A DNA stretch of 64,000 nucleotides from Bradyrhizobium guangzhouense (GTDB lineage: Bacteria > Pseudomonadota > Alphaproteobacteria > Rhizobiales > Xanthobacteraceae). Below are positions 24,270-32,904 of the stretch, one piece after another. The stretch lies in the NCBI RefSeq assembly GCF_004114955.1, contig NZ_CP030053.1:2480001-2544000 (forward strand). Direction: 5' to 3'. Numbering within the stretch: the stretch's first letter is position 1; each line of letters starts with the position of its first letter. The position numbers and the translations under genes were made by a program. The notes beneath the pieces are model-generated. The model was not told where the DNA came from. It was given only the letters and a program-made list of their open reading frames with translations, and ran no database searches.

Positions 24270-25631
24270 TTACGAGAAGAACGCGATCTTCTCGGCCTGG
24301 GTCATGCGGCGGATCGGCGCGAGCGCGTCGTTGGCGGCGGGGCGGGGCTTTTGCAGGATGCCGCTGGCGAGGATGGTGGCGCCGAGCGAGGGCTCGGGCA
24401 GGGGGGACGGCAGCGGCAGCGTTGCGGTGGCGGCTGCGCCTGAGAAGGCCGCGGCCGCCATGGCGGGGGCCGGCTGCTCCATCACTTCGGCGGCGGCTTC
24501 CGCGATGGCATCGGTGAGGCGCGCGAGCGATTCCAGCGCGATCGGGGCCTCAGTCACCGGCTCCTCGACGACGAGCTCCTCGACATCGGGCGCGGCCGGC
24601 GCCGCCATGGCGACCGGCTCCGCGATCTCTGCGGACATCTCTTCCGGCAGCGGCTCGGGAACCGCTGCTGCCATCTCCATGGGCTCGACGATCGCGTCGA
24701 ATTCCGGATCGGGCGCGGCCATCTCCAGCGCGATGGCGTCGAGGATGGCGTCGTCCTCGGCTTCCGCGGCGGCATCGAGCGAGAATTCGTCGATGATCTC
24801 GGCAAGGCCTGCGGGGGCGGAGAGGCTGTCCTCGACCGCGGCAAAGCTCTCCTCGACGGCGGTATCGCTTTCGACGATCTCGGGCGCGACCGCCACGTGC
24901 ATCGTCGCGTCCTCAGCGATGTCGCTGATATCGGCGGCTGCCTCGGGTTCGGGCGCGATCTCCTGCGGCGTCTCCATAAAAGCCACGGGTGCTTCGCTCG
25001 CCATCACAGCGGGCGCTTCGGCAACCTGTGCCTCAGCCACCGGCGGCGCCGGCTGCTCGGGCGCCGGCTGCGCCATCGCCTGCGGTGCAGCAGCCCCAGC
25101 ATCGGTCTGATCGACCCGGTCCTTGAGCAGATCGAAGGCGGCCTTGAGGTCGCCGCGCGGATCGATGGCCGACACCTGCGCGCAGGCCGCTTCGATCGAG
25201 GCGAGCTGCGAATCAATCAGGTCGCAGATTCGCCCGTCGGCGCCGATCTCGCGCCAGCGCCAGGAGATCTCCTTGATGATGCGCACGCCGCGCGTCACAG
25301 GCGCGAGGCTTGTCTCGATCGCGGCGGGATCGAATGCCTTGGCGGCCGCGCTTTCCGCGTCCTCGACCGCGCGGCGGATTGCGACGAGGGCTTCGGGCAG
25401 GCGATCCTCGACGACGGGTTGACGCTGTGCCGCAAGGGTTTCTTCGATTTTCGCAACCGCGTCGAGCACCATGCTCGTGTCGGCATTGCGGTTGCGCTTG
25501 GCGTATTCGCCGAGGAACCAGCGGCCCCGCGCGGTCTCCATGAAGGCTTCGCGGATCGCGTCGTAATCCTGCTCGTTCGGCTCGGCCGCGCGGGCAGACA
25601 TGGGCGAGAGGGCGAATGCTTCGTTGGCCAT
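24270..25631 (-). CDS. Acidic Ala/Glu/Pro-rich protein of unknown function
   Basis: This 453-residue protein has three parts. Residues ~20-150 form a helical domain (DYDAIREAFMETARGRWFLGE, then RNADTSMVLDAVAKIEETL) that looks conserved but that I cannot name. Residues ~185-415 are a very acidic, low-complexity region of Ala, Glu, Pro and Val with recurring EPVAMA/EPMEMA-type units. The C-terminus is a short basic motif, IRRMTQAEKIAFFS. No signal peptide or membrane helix is seen. I chose the ATG of MANEAFA; a GTG/ATG 16 codons upstream is also open. It diverges from the MFS carrier gene. The architecture suggests a cytoplasmic scaffold or adaptor with a terminal docking peptide, but this is inference. 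Confidence 0.7.
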   Translation of the reverse strand: MANEAFALSPMSARAAEPNEQDYDAIREAFMETARGRWFLGEYAKRNRNADTSMVLDAVAKIEETLAAQRQPVVEDRLPEALVAIRRAVEDAESAAAKAFDPAAIETSLAPVTRGVRIIKEISWRWREIGADGRICDLIDSQLASIEAACAQVSAIDPRGDLKAAFDLLKDRVDQTDAGAAAPQAMAQPAPEQPAPPVAEAQVAEAPAVMASEAPVAFMETPQEIAPEPEAAADISDIAEDATMHVAVAPEIVESDTAVEESFAAVEDSLSAPAGLAEIIDEFSLDAAAEAEDDAILDAIALEMAAPDPEFDAIVEPMEMAAAVPEPLPEEMSAEIAEPVAMAAPAAPDVEELVVEEPVTEAPIALESLARLTDAIAEAAAEVMEQPAPAMAAAAFSGAAATATLPLPSPLPEPSLGATILASGILQKPRPAANDALAPIRRMTQAEKIAFFS

Positions 25632-25706
25632 GACAATCTCGTCGCGCAAATCACCGCGCGTTACTGTAACGATCACCACGATATCGACCGAATCGCAATT
25701 GGTTTG

Positions 25707-26903
25707 ATGCCTCCCGAATCACAAATCCCCACGCCAGCAGCGGTCAAGCGGCGATTCGCCGTGAGTCTCGCGCTGTTCTACGGCACGTCGTACGGTGTCC
25801 TGGGCACCCATCTGCCGTTCTTCACGGTGTGGCTGAAGGCCATCGGCATCGAGCCGGGTTGGATCGGAATCATCAGCGCCGTTCCCGCCGTCACGCGCTT
25901 CACGACGCTGCCTGTCGTGACCGGCCTCGCCGAACGGCGCCGCGCGTTGCGCAGCGCGATGCTCCTGACGGCGTCGGCCACCGCGCTCTGCTTCGTGCTC
26001 GTCGGCACCCAGCAGCAGCCTTGGCCGGTGCTCGTTCTCTACATCGTGACCTGTTGCTGCTGGACTCCGCTGACCCCGCTCACCGATGCCTACGCCTTGC
26101 GCGGCGTCAGCAGGTACAAATTCGATTACGGGCCCGTGCGGCTCTGGGGATCGGTCGCGTTCATCCTCGGTGCGCTTGCTTGCGGGCTGTTGATCGAATT
26201 GATCGCAGCGCGCCAGCTGATCTGGATCATCGTCGCGATGGCGACGATCTCGGCCATGACAGGGCTTTCGCTGCAGCCGCTGGAGGATGTGCCGCGAACA
26301 TCCGGGGCGAGGGAGGCCGGCAAGCCTCTGCTGCGCGACGCGGGCTTCCTCGCCATCGTCGTCTCGTCCGCGCTGATCCAGTCCAGCCACGTCGCCTACT
26401 ACACCTTCGCCTCGATCAACTGGCAGAGCCATGGTCTCGGCGGATTGACGATCGCGGGGCTGTGGGTGCTCGGCGTGTGTGCCGAGATCGTCGTCTTCGC
26501 GGTGTCGCCTCGCTTTTCATTGCATCCGGCGCTGCTGGTCGTGATCGGAGGCTCGAGTGCGGTGATACGCTGGGCGATCACCGCGCATGAGCCGCCGATC
26601 GGCCTGCTCGCATTCGCGCAGCTCGGCCATGGCCTGAGCTTCGGCCTCACCCAGGTGGGCGTGATGAATCTCCTGGTGCATCACGTGCCGCCCCGTCAAA
26701 TGGCGCGGGGACAGGGATATTACGCGGCGATCGGCGGGCTGTTGAGCTCGGCCACGTCGATCGTCTCAGGCGCGATCTACGCGCGTTATGGCGAGGGGCT
26801 GTACTACGTCATGGCGGCGATGGCTGCGGCCGGTGCGCTTCTGATCTGGTCGGCGCGGCATCGGCTGAAGGATCAGCCCCACAGCGCGGCGTCGGGCGGA
26901 TAG
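25707..26903 (+). CDS. MFS transporter (phenylpropionate-permease-like group)
   Basis: This 398-residue 12-helix carrier has the N-terminal pattern FAVSLALFYGTSYGVLGTHL followed by PFFTVWLKAIG of the MFS_1-like/HcaT group, and GPVRLWGSVAFILGAL in helix 4-5 is typical of it. HGLSFGLTQVGVMNL marks the second half. The substrate is unknown; HcaT homologs take up aromatic acids, and the neighbouring dgcA could equally suggest a peptide or amino-acid derivative. Its last 31 bases overlap the 3' end of the convergent dgcA gene. Confidence 0.82.
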   Translation: MPPESQIPTPAAVKRRFAVSLALFYGTSYGVLGTHLPFFTVWLKAIGIEPGWIGIISAVPAVTRFTTLPVVTGLAERRRALRSAMLLTASATALCFVLVGTQQQPWPVLVLYIVTCCCWTPLTPLTDAYALRGVSRYKFDYGPVRLWGSVAFILGALACGLLIELIAARQLIWIIVAMATISAMTGLSLQPLEDVPRTSGAREAGKPLLRDAGFLAIVVSSALIQSSHVAYYTFASINWQSHGLGGLTIAGLWVLGVCAEIVVFAVSPRFSLHPALLVVIGGSSAVIRWAITAHEPPIGLLAFAQLGHGLSFGLTQVGVMNLLVHHVPPRQMARGQGYYAAIGGLLSSATSIVSGAIYARYGEGLYYVMAAMAAAGALLIWSARHRLKDQPHSAASGG

Positions 26904-27868
26904 ACCAGGCTGCCGTCGTAACGAAGCCCATGATCGCGGTCGCGGGCGAGCAGCAACGGACCGTCGAGATCGACGAAGCGCGCCTGCGGCGTCACCAGCA
27001 TGGCGGGCGCCATCGAGAGCGACGTCGCGACCATGCAGCCGATCATGATCTCGAGGCCGAGCGCCTGCGCCGCGTCCGCCATGGCGAGCGCTTCGGTCAG
27101 GCCGCCGGTCTTGTCGAGTTTGATGTTGACAGCATCGTAGCGGTCGCGGAGCGGCGCCAGCGAGTGGCGGTCGTGCACGCTCTCGTCGGCGCAGACCGCG
27201 AGCGGCCGCTTGATCCGCGCCAGCGCGTCGTCCTTGCCCGCCGGCAGCGGCTGCTCCACCAGAGTGACGCCGACGGCGGAGCAGGCGGCGAGGTTGGCTT
27301 CCAGATTGGCCTCGGTCCAGGATTCGTTGGCATCGACGATCAGCTCGGATTCGGGGGCAGCCTTGCGCACCGCCGCGATCCGCAGCGCATCGCCGTCGCC
27401 GCCGAGCTTGATCTTCAGCAACGGACGGTGCGCCGCTTTGGCGGTCGCCGCCGCCATGGCCTCGGGCGTGCCGAGCGAGATCGTGTAGGCCGTGGTGCGC
27501 TCGCCCGGGACCGGCCGGTCCAGCAGGTTCCAGGCCCGCTGTCCGGCTGCCTTGGCCTCTAAGTCGATCAGGGCGCAATCCAGAGCATTGCGGGCAGCTC
27601 CTGGCGGCATGGCTGCCTGGAGCGCCTGCCGCGTCAGCCCGCCCGCCACCGCCGCCTGCATCGCCAGGATGGCTGCAAGGGCCGCCTCGGGCGTCTCCCC
27701 ATAGCGGGGATAGGGCACGCATTCGCCGCGGCCGACGAGGCCGTTCCGGCTCAGTTCGGCCACGACGGTCGCAGCTTCCGTCTTGGTGCCCCGGCTGATG
27801 GTGAAACTGCCGGCGATGGGAAACCGCTCGATTCGGGCGGCAAGAGCCGGAACTTTGCTGGAAGTCAT
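26873..27868 (-). CDS. dgcA: N-acetyl-D-glutamate racemase / dipeptide epimerase (enolase superfamily)
   Basis: This 331-residue enolase-superfamily enzyme of the muconate-lactonizing subgroup resembles DgcA and L-Ala-D/L-Glu epimerases. Catalytic features seen are the KxK motif LLKIKLGG (second Lys as base), metal ligands in VDANESW, VEQPL and CADES, and the opposite-face Lys in NIKLDKTGG. GECVPYPRYGETPEA is typical of DgcA proteins. Those enzymes epimerise peptidoglycan-derived Ala-Glu dipeptides or N-acetyl-glutamate, and the two activities cannot be told apart here. The DgcN partner is not adjacent. The 3' end overlaps the convergent MFS gene by 31 bp. Confidence 0.85.
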   Translation of the reverse strand: MTSSKVPALAARIERFPIAGSFTISRGTKTEAATVVAELSRNGLVGRGECVPYPRYGETPEAALAAILAMQAAVAGGLTRQALQAAMPPGAARNALDCALIDLEAKAAGQRAWNLLDRPVPGERTTAYTISLGTPEAMAAATAKAAHRPLLKIKLGGDGDALRIAAVRKAAPESELIVDANESWTEANLEANLAACSAVGVTLVEQPLPAGKDDALARIKRPLAVCADESVHDRHSLAPLRDRYDAVNIKLDKTGGLTEALAMADAAQALGLEIMIGCMVATSLSMAPAMLVTPQARFVDLDGPLLLARDRDHGLRYDGSLVYPPDAALWG

Positions 27869-27990
27869 TTTGAACTCTGGCGAAATCTGAACCTGCTGGT
27901 TACCTCTAGCAACTAATATTAACCAGTTGGGGATACCTTTTCTGGGTAAGGGCGCGTGCGCAACACTCTGATTTTCTCCGCCCTGGTCGT

Positions 27991-29139
27991 ATGGGAGCGG
28001 ACACCTTGAGCGGCGATCCGAAGCTGGAACGGATTGCCAAAGGCAATGCGCTGGCCCTCTGCGCCACCGGAACCTGGACGGCGAGCTTCGCGCCGGCCCT
28101 GGAGCGGATGGTCGCCGACGCCGAGAAGCTCGCCGGCAGCCCCCAGAACATCTTCATCGACGTCTCCGAGGTCGCCAAGCTCGACACCTTTGGGGCCTGG
28201 CTGATCGAGCGGCTGCGCCGTAGCCTGACGAAAGGCGCCGTCGAGGCGCAGATCGCCGGGTTGTCCGCGAACTATTCGAGCCTCGTCGACGAGGTGCGGC
28301 GGGTCCGTGCGACCCCTGTGGTCGAGAGCTCGGCGATCACCATCACCGGCATGCTGGAGCAGATCGGCCGCGCCGTGGCCGGCGTCGGCGGTACCTTTGC
28401 CGGCCTGATCGACATGTTAGGCGCGGTGCTCGCGGCAGGCGCGCATGTGCTGCTCCGTCCGCGCTCGTTCCGCCTGACCTCGACCGTGCATCACATGGAG
28501 CAGGTCTGCTGGCGTGCCGTGCCGATCATCGTGCTGATCACCTTCCTGATCGGCTGCATCATCGCGCAACAAGGCATCTTCCATTTCCGCCGCTTCGGCG
28601 CCGACATCTTCGTCGTCGACATGCTTGGCGTGCTTGTGCTCCGAGAGATCGGCGTGCTGCTGGTCGCGATCATGGTCGCGGGCCGCTCGGGCAGCGCCTA
28701 CACCGCCGAGCTCGGCTCGATGAAGATGCGCGAGGAGATCGACGCGCTGCGCACCATGGGCTTCGATCCGATCGAGGTGCTGGTGCTGCCGCGCATGCTG
28801 GCCTTGGTGCTGGCGCTGCCGATCCTCGCGTTCCTGGGCGCCATGGCCGCGCTCTATGGCGGCGGCCTCGTCGCCTGGCTCTATGGCGGCGTCGATCCCG
28901 AAGCATTCCTGCTGCGCCTGCGCGACGCCATCTCGATCGACCATTTCATCGTCGGCATCGTCAAGGCGCCCGTGATGGCCGCGGTGATCGGCATCGTCGC
29001 CTGCGTCGAGGGACTCGCGGTGCAGGGCAGCGCGGAATCGCTCGGACAGCACACCACGGCATCGGTGGTGAAGGGCATCTTCTTCGTCATCGTGATGGAC
29101 GGCGTGTTCGCCATCTTCTTCGCCTCGATCGGGATGTGA
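27991..29139 (+). CDS. mlaE: MlaE-type lipid ABC permease with fused N-terminal STAS domain
   Basis: This 382-residue protein joins a STAS domain (residues ~1-105; IFIDVSEVAKLDTFGAWLIERL) to an MlaE permease (~150-382). The permease blocks are IGCIIAQQGIFHFRRFGA, LREIGVLLVAIMVAGRSGSAY, GSMKMREEIDALRTMGFDPIE and KAPVMAAVIGIVACVEG. In E. coli the STAS protein MlaB is separate; here it is fused, as in many alphaproteobacteria. With the ATPase and MCE protein that follow, it forms the inner-membrane complex moving phospholipid between membranes. The stop is 2 bp before the next ATG. The gene diverges from dgcA. Confidence 0.92.
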   Translation: MGADTLSGDPKLERIAKGNALALCATGTWTASFAPALERMVADAEKLAGSPQNIFIDVSEVAKLDTFGAWLIERLRRSLTKGAVEAQIAGLSANYSSLVDEVRRVRATPVVESSAITITGMLEQIGRAVAGVGGTFAGLIDMLGAVLAAGAHVLLRPRSFRLTSTVHHMEQVCWRAVPIIVLITFLIGCIIAQQGIFHFRRFGADIFVVDMLGVLVLREIGVLLVAIMVAGRSGSAYTAELGSMKMREEIDALRTMGFDPIEVLVLPRMLALVLALPILAFLGAMAALYGGGLVAWLYGGVDPEAFLLRLRDAISIDHFIVGIVKAPVMAAVIGIVACVEGLAVQGSAESLGQHTTASVVKGIFFVIVMDGVFAIFFASIGM

Positions 29140-29141
29140 CG

Positions 29142-29936
29142 ATGGCGCGAGAAACTCAACGAGAAACCCAAAGCGCGATTCAAAATCCCATCATCCGCGT
29201 CCGCGACATCACCGTGCAGTTCGGTTCGACGCGCGTGCTCGACGGCCTCAACCTCGACGTCAAGCGCGGTGAGATTCTTGGATTTGTCGGCCCTTCAGGC
29301 GCGGGAAAATCGGTGCTGACGCGCACTATCATTGGTCTCGTGCCGAAGGTTGCGGGCTCCATCGAAGTGTTTGGCGTCGACCTCGATGCTTCCAACACGT
29401 CGCAGCGCCGCAATGTCGAACGGCGCTGGGGCGTGCTGTTTCAGCAAGGAGCGCTGTTCTCCTCGCTCACCGTGCGGCAGAACATCCAGTTTCCGATGCG
29501 CGAGTACTTACGCGTCTCGCAGCGGCTGATGGACGAGATCACCATGGCCAAGCTCGCCATGGTCGGTCTCAAGCCCGAGGTGGCCGAGCGTTTTCCTTCG
29601 GAACTCTCCGGCGGCATGATCAAGCGCGTCGCGCTCGCCCGCGCGCTGTCGCTCGACCCTGATCTCGTCTTCCTGGACGAGCCGACCTCGGGGCTCGATC
29701 CGATCGGCGCCGGCGATTTCGACGAGTTGGTCAGGACGCTGCAGCGGACTTTGGGGCTGACGGTTTTCATGGTAACCCACGATCTCGACAGCCTTTACAC
29801 AGCTTGCGACCGCATCGCCGTTTTAGGGAACGGTAAGATCATTGCGGCAGGGTCGATTGCCGACATGCAGGCCTCGCAGCATCCCTGGCTGAGGCAATAT
29901 TTCCATGGCAAGCGCGCCCGCGCAGTGATGAGTTGA
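29142..29936 (+). CDS. mlaF: MlaF-type ABC transporter ATP-binding protein
   Basis: This 264-residue ATPase has Walker A GPSGAGKSVL, the Q-loop LFQQGALFSSLT, signature LSGGMIKRVALARAL, Walker B DLVFLDEPTSGLD and the H-loop VTHDLDS. LFQQGALFSSLTV and the MIKR signature variant are typical of the Mkl/MlaF group that serves MCE transporters. It is placed between permease and MCE genes with 2- and 16-bp spacers, so it is one operon. I used the ATG at 29142; a GTG two codons earlier is also in frame. Confidence 0.95.
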   Translation: MARETQRETQSAIQNPIIRVRDITVQFGSTRVLDGLNLDVKRGEILGFVGPSGAGKSVLTRTIIGLVPKVAGSIEVFGVDLDASNTSQRRNVERRWGVLFQQGALFSSLTVRQNIQFPMREYLRVSQRLMDEITMAKLAMVGLKPEVAERFPSELSGGMIKRVALARALSLDPDLVFLDEPTSGLDPIGAGDFDELVRTLQRTLGLTVFMVTHDLDSLYTACDRIAVLGNGKIIAAGSIADMQASQHPWLRQYFHGKRARAVMS

Positions 29937-29952
29937 GTAGCCGGAGCACCTG

Positions 29953-30834
29953 ATGGAAACGCGGGCGAATTACGTATTGATCGGATCCTTCACGCTGGCG
30001 GTGATCGCGGCTGCGATCGGCTTCGTGCTCTGGTTCCAGTCGCTGCACACCACCAAGCAGCGCAGCCCCTTCCGTGTCGTGTTCGAGGGCCCGGCGGCGG
30101 GTCTGCGCAACGGCGGCAGCGTCAACTTCAACGGTATCCGGGTCGGCGAAGTGGTCTCGGTGAAGCTCGACAACCCGCGGCGCGTTGTCGCACTCGCCAT
30201 GATCGAGAACAACACGCCGCTGCGCAAGGACACCCTGGTCGGCCTCGAATTCCAGGGCCTGACCGGTGTTGCTGCGATCTCGCTCAAGGGCGGCGAGGAG
30301 GCCGCGCCGCCGCCGCCGCTCGACGAGGACGGCATTCCGACGCTGACGGCCGATCCGAACAAGCTCCAGGACGTCACCGAAGCGATCCGCGGCACGCTGC
30401 AGAACATCAACAAGATCGTCGCCGACAATCAGGAGTCGGTGAAGAACTCGCTGAAGAATCTCGAGACGTTCACCAGTTCGCTCGCGCGCAATTCCGAGAA
30501 GATCGACGGCGTGATGGCCAAGGTCGACGGCGTGATGCTGAAGGCCGACAACCTCATGCTCGGCCTCAACTCGCTCGCCGGCGGCAAGGACGGCGGCGAG
30601 CTGTTCCTGACGGTGAAGTCGATTCGCGAACTGGCTGAAGACTTCGACAAGCGCTCCGGCGCGCTGATGACCGACGGTCGCCGCACGCTCGGCGACATCA
30701 GCCGTGCCGTGAACAATTTCGACCGCAACCCGACCCGCGTGCTGTTCGGCGCCAGCAACAGCGCGCCGGCCGCTGCTCCGCCGCCCGCCGAGCCGCCGAA
30801 GCCCGCGCCGTCCGCGAGCGGCAGGCGGCAGTAG
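29953..30834 (+). CDS. mlaD: MlaD/MCE-domain lipid-binding protein
   Basis: This 293-residue periplasm-facing protein has an N-terminal membrane anchor (residues 6-27), then one MCE domain (FRVVFEGPAAGLRNGGSVNF, NGIRVGEVVSVKLD, GLEFQGLTGVAAISLKGG). A long helical region (~125-235, with DGVMAKVDGVMLKADNLML repeats) could extend the lipid tunnel. The tail is Pro/Ala-rich and disordered. It is longer than E. coli MlaD (183) and more like the MCE proteins of rhizobia. No MlaC or ABC-type auxiliary lipoprotein follows; the operon ends at the repeat at 30850. Confidence 0.93.
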   Translation: METRANYVLIGSFTLAVIAAAIGFVLWFQSLHTTKQRSPFRVVFEGPAAGLRNGGSVNFNGIRVGEVVSVKLDNPRRVVALAMIENNTPLRKDTLVGLEFQGLTGVAAISLKGGEEAAPPPPLDEDGIPTLTADPNKLQDVTEAIRGTLQNINKIVADNQESVKNSLKNLETFTSSLARNSEKIDGVMAKVDGVMLKADNLMLGLNSLAGGKDGGELFLTVKSIRELAEDFDKRSGALMTDGRRTLGDISRAVNNFDRNPTRVLFGASNSAPAAAPPPAEPPKPAPSASGRRQ

Positions 30835-30849
30835 GCGTCTCTCTAAATC

Positions 30850-30964
30850 CGTCATTGCGAGCGAAGCGAAGCAATCCAGACTATTTCCGAGGAGATAGTC
30901 TGGATTGCTTCGTTGCCTGCGCGAAATTGCTACGCGATTTTGTCGCGGGCTCCTCGCATGACGA
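30850..30964. repeat. Inverted repeat (CGTCATTGCGAGCGAAGCGA type)
   Basis: CGTCATTGCGAGCGAAGCGA, AGCAATCCAGACTAT and their inverse ATAGTCTGGATTGCTTCG flank an eight-base loop, followed by an outer end GCTCCTCGCATGACG. It is related to the element at 24161-24240 and fills most of the spacer before the DUF3311 gene. Confidence 0.85.
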
Positions 30965-31111
30965 CCTATCGGGCGCCGTGCCCATACGAAAGTATGGGGG
31001 GCTGGCCGCGCCAAGGTAGGGGGAGGGGCTGGCGGGTGATCTCAGCTATATCGCGCTCAAGGCGTGCTTCACGAAAAGCGCGCCGACTTCACTCACACGG
31101 GAGGAGAGAGC

Positions 31112-31288
31112 GTGATACGTCTCTTGCTGTTGTTGCCGTTCATCGGCCTGATGATCGTGCCGTTCTACAATGTCCGGGAGCCCTATCTGTTCGGCTTCCC
31201 GTTCTTCTACTGGTATCAGCTCGCCTGGGTGCCGCTCACCTCGCTCATCACCTGGATCGTCTACAGGAGCGTGCGTCGTGCTGGCTAA
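31112..31288 (+). CDS. DUF3311 small membrane protein
   Basis: This 58-residue protein has two hydrophobic helices (LLLLLPFIGLMIVPF and YWYQLAWVPLTSLITWIVY) and the DUF3311 centre EPYLFGFPFFYWYQL. The GTG start at 31112 follows an excellent ribosome binding site (GGAGGAGAG). Such proteins are encoded immediately before SSF symporters, much like YhdT before PanF, and are thought to be accessory subunits. Its 3' end overlaps the symporter start by 11 bp. Confidence 0.85.
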   Translation: MIRLLLLLPFIGLMIVPFYNVREPYLFGFPFFYWYQLAWVPLTSLITWIVYRSVRRAG

Positions 31289-32768
31289 TGTCGATAGCGC
31301 GGCCTTCGCCGTTTTTCTCGTCTTGTTCATCCTCGTCACCGGCATGGGCTTCGTCGCCGCGCGCTGGCGCAAGCCGGAGACGCTCGCTCATCTCGACGAG
31401 TGGGGCCTCGGTGGCCGCAGGTTCGGGACCTGGATCACCTGGTTCCTGGTCGGCGGCGATTTCTACACCGCCTACACCGTGATTGCCGTTCCCGCGCTGG
31501 TCTACGCGGTCGGCGCCTACGGATTCTTCGCGCTGCCTTACACCATCATCGTCTATCCCTTCGTGTTCGCGGTGATGCCGGTGTTGTGGAAGGTCGCCAA
31601 GGAACGCGGCTATGTCACCGCGGGCGACGTGGTACGCGGCGCCTACGGCTCGCGCGCGCTCGAGCTTGCCGTCGCCGCGACCGGCGTGTTGGCAACGATG
31701 CCTTACATCGCGCTCCAGCTGATCGGCATGGAAGTCGCGATCAAGGCGCTCGGGCTGAGCGGCGAGGTGCCGCTGGTGCTCGCCTTCCTGGTGCTGGCGC
31801 TCTACACCTATTCGTCGGGCCTGCGCGCGCCTGCGCTGATCGCCTTCGTCAAGGACATCATGATCTACATCGTGGTGATCGCCGCGATCGCGATCGTGCC
31901 GTCCAAGCTCGGCGGCTACGGCGCGATCTTCACCGCGGCGGATGCAGCGTTTGCGGCCAAGGGCTCGGGCGGCATCCTGTTGTCGCCGGCGCAGATCGTG
32001 CCCTACGCCTCGCTGGCGCTCGGCTCGGCGCTGGCTGCCTTCATGTACCCGCACACGCTGACCGGCATCTTCGCGTCATCAGGCGGCAACACCATTCGCA
32101 AGAACGCGATGCTGCTGCCGGCCTACACGCTGCTGCTCGGCCTGCTGGCGCTGCTCGGCTATATGGGCCATGCAGCGGGGCTGAAGCTTGCGAGCAACAA
32201 TGACGTGGTGCCGGAGCTGTTCAAGACGCTGTTCCCGAGCTGGTTCGCCGGCTTTGCCTTCGCGGCGATCGCGATCGGCGCCCTGGTGCCGGCCGCCGTC
32301 ATGAGCATCGGCGCGGCCAACCTGTTCACCCGCAACTTCTGGAAGGTGTGGGTCGATCCGAAGGTGACGCCGGCGGGTGAGGCTAAGGTCGCCAAGATCA
32401 CCTCCATGCTGGTGAAGGTCGGCGCGCTGCTCGCCATCCTCCTGATGCCGACGCAGTTCGCGCTCGACCTGCAACTGCTCGGGGGCCTCTGGATCCTGCA
32501 GACGCTGCCGGCGCTGGTGTTCGGTCTCTATCTGAACTGGTTCTCGAGCCGGGCGCTGCTGGCCGGCTGGGCCGTCGGCCTTGCGGGCGGATCGTGGCTG
32601 GCCTGGTCGGACGGCTTGAAGCCGCTGCATGGTATCGACTTCGGCGCCGGCAAGGTCGCGATCTACACCGGCGTGCTGGCGCTCGCGCTCAACATCGTGG
32701 TCGCGGTCGTGGTCAATCTCGTGCTCAAGGGCCTGCCGCAAGCCCGCCTGTCGCGCGAGGCGGCCTGA
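31278..32768 (+). CDS. mctP: Sodium:solute symporter, monocarboxylate (MctP-like)
   Basis: This 496-residue SSF-family symporter has about 13 helices. Marks are EWGLGGRRFGTWITWFLVGG followed by DFYTAYT, YIALQLIGMEVAI, MYPHTLTGIFAS (SSF signature region) and GALVPAAVMSIGAANLFTRN. The GTG start (VLANVDS) at 31278 follows ACAGGAG at eight bases and overlaps DUF3311. The closest known role is MctP of rhizobia, a carrier of lactate, pyruvate, acetate and alanine. The sensor kinase and regulator downstream fit the MctSR/CrbSR regulators of such carriers, so uptake of short monocarboxylates is a well-grounded inference. Confidence 0.85.
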   Translation: MLANVDSAAFAVFLVLFILVTGMGFVAARWRKPETLAHLDEWGLGGRRFGTWITWFLVGGDFYTAYTVIAVPALVYAVGAYGFFALPYTIIVYPFVFAVMPVLWKVAKERGYVTAGDVVRGAYGSRALELAVAATGVLATMPYIALQLIGMEVAIKALGLSGEVPLVLAFLVLALYTYSSGLRAPALIAFVKDIMIYIVVIAAIAIVPSKLGGYGAIFTAADAAFAAKGSGGILLSPAQIVPYASLALGSALAAFMYPHTLTGIFASSGGNTIRKNAMLLPAYTLLLGLLALLGYMGHAAGLKLASNNDVVPELFKTLFPSWFAGFAFAAIAIGALVPAAVMSIGAANLFTRNFWKVWVDPKVTPAGEAKVAKITSMLVKVGALLAILLMPTQFALDLQLLGGLWILQTLPALVFGLYLNWFSSRALLAGWAVGLAGGSWLAWSDGLKPLHGIDFGAGKVAIYTGVLALALNIVVAVVVNLVLKGLPQARLSREAA

Positions 32769-32904
32769 CCTCAAGCCTTGGTCGGCGGCCGGCGATCCGG
32801 CCGCCGATCCCAAAAGCACCTTCCACGCGATTGAAAACGCTTTAGTATCCGCCCGCGCTCCGACCCCTCGATGAGAAGGCGGATCGATCTCGAGTGAGGA
32901 TATC

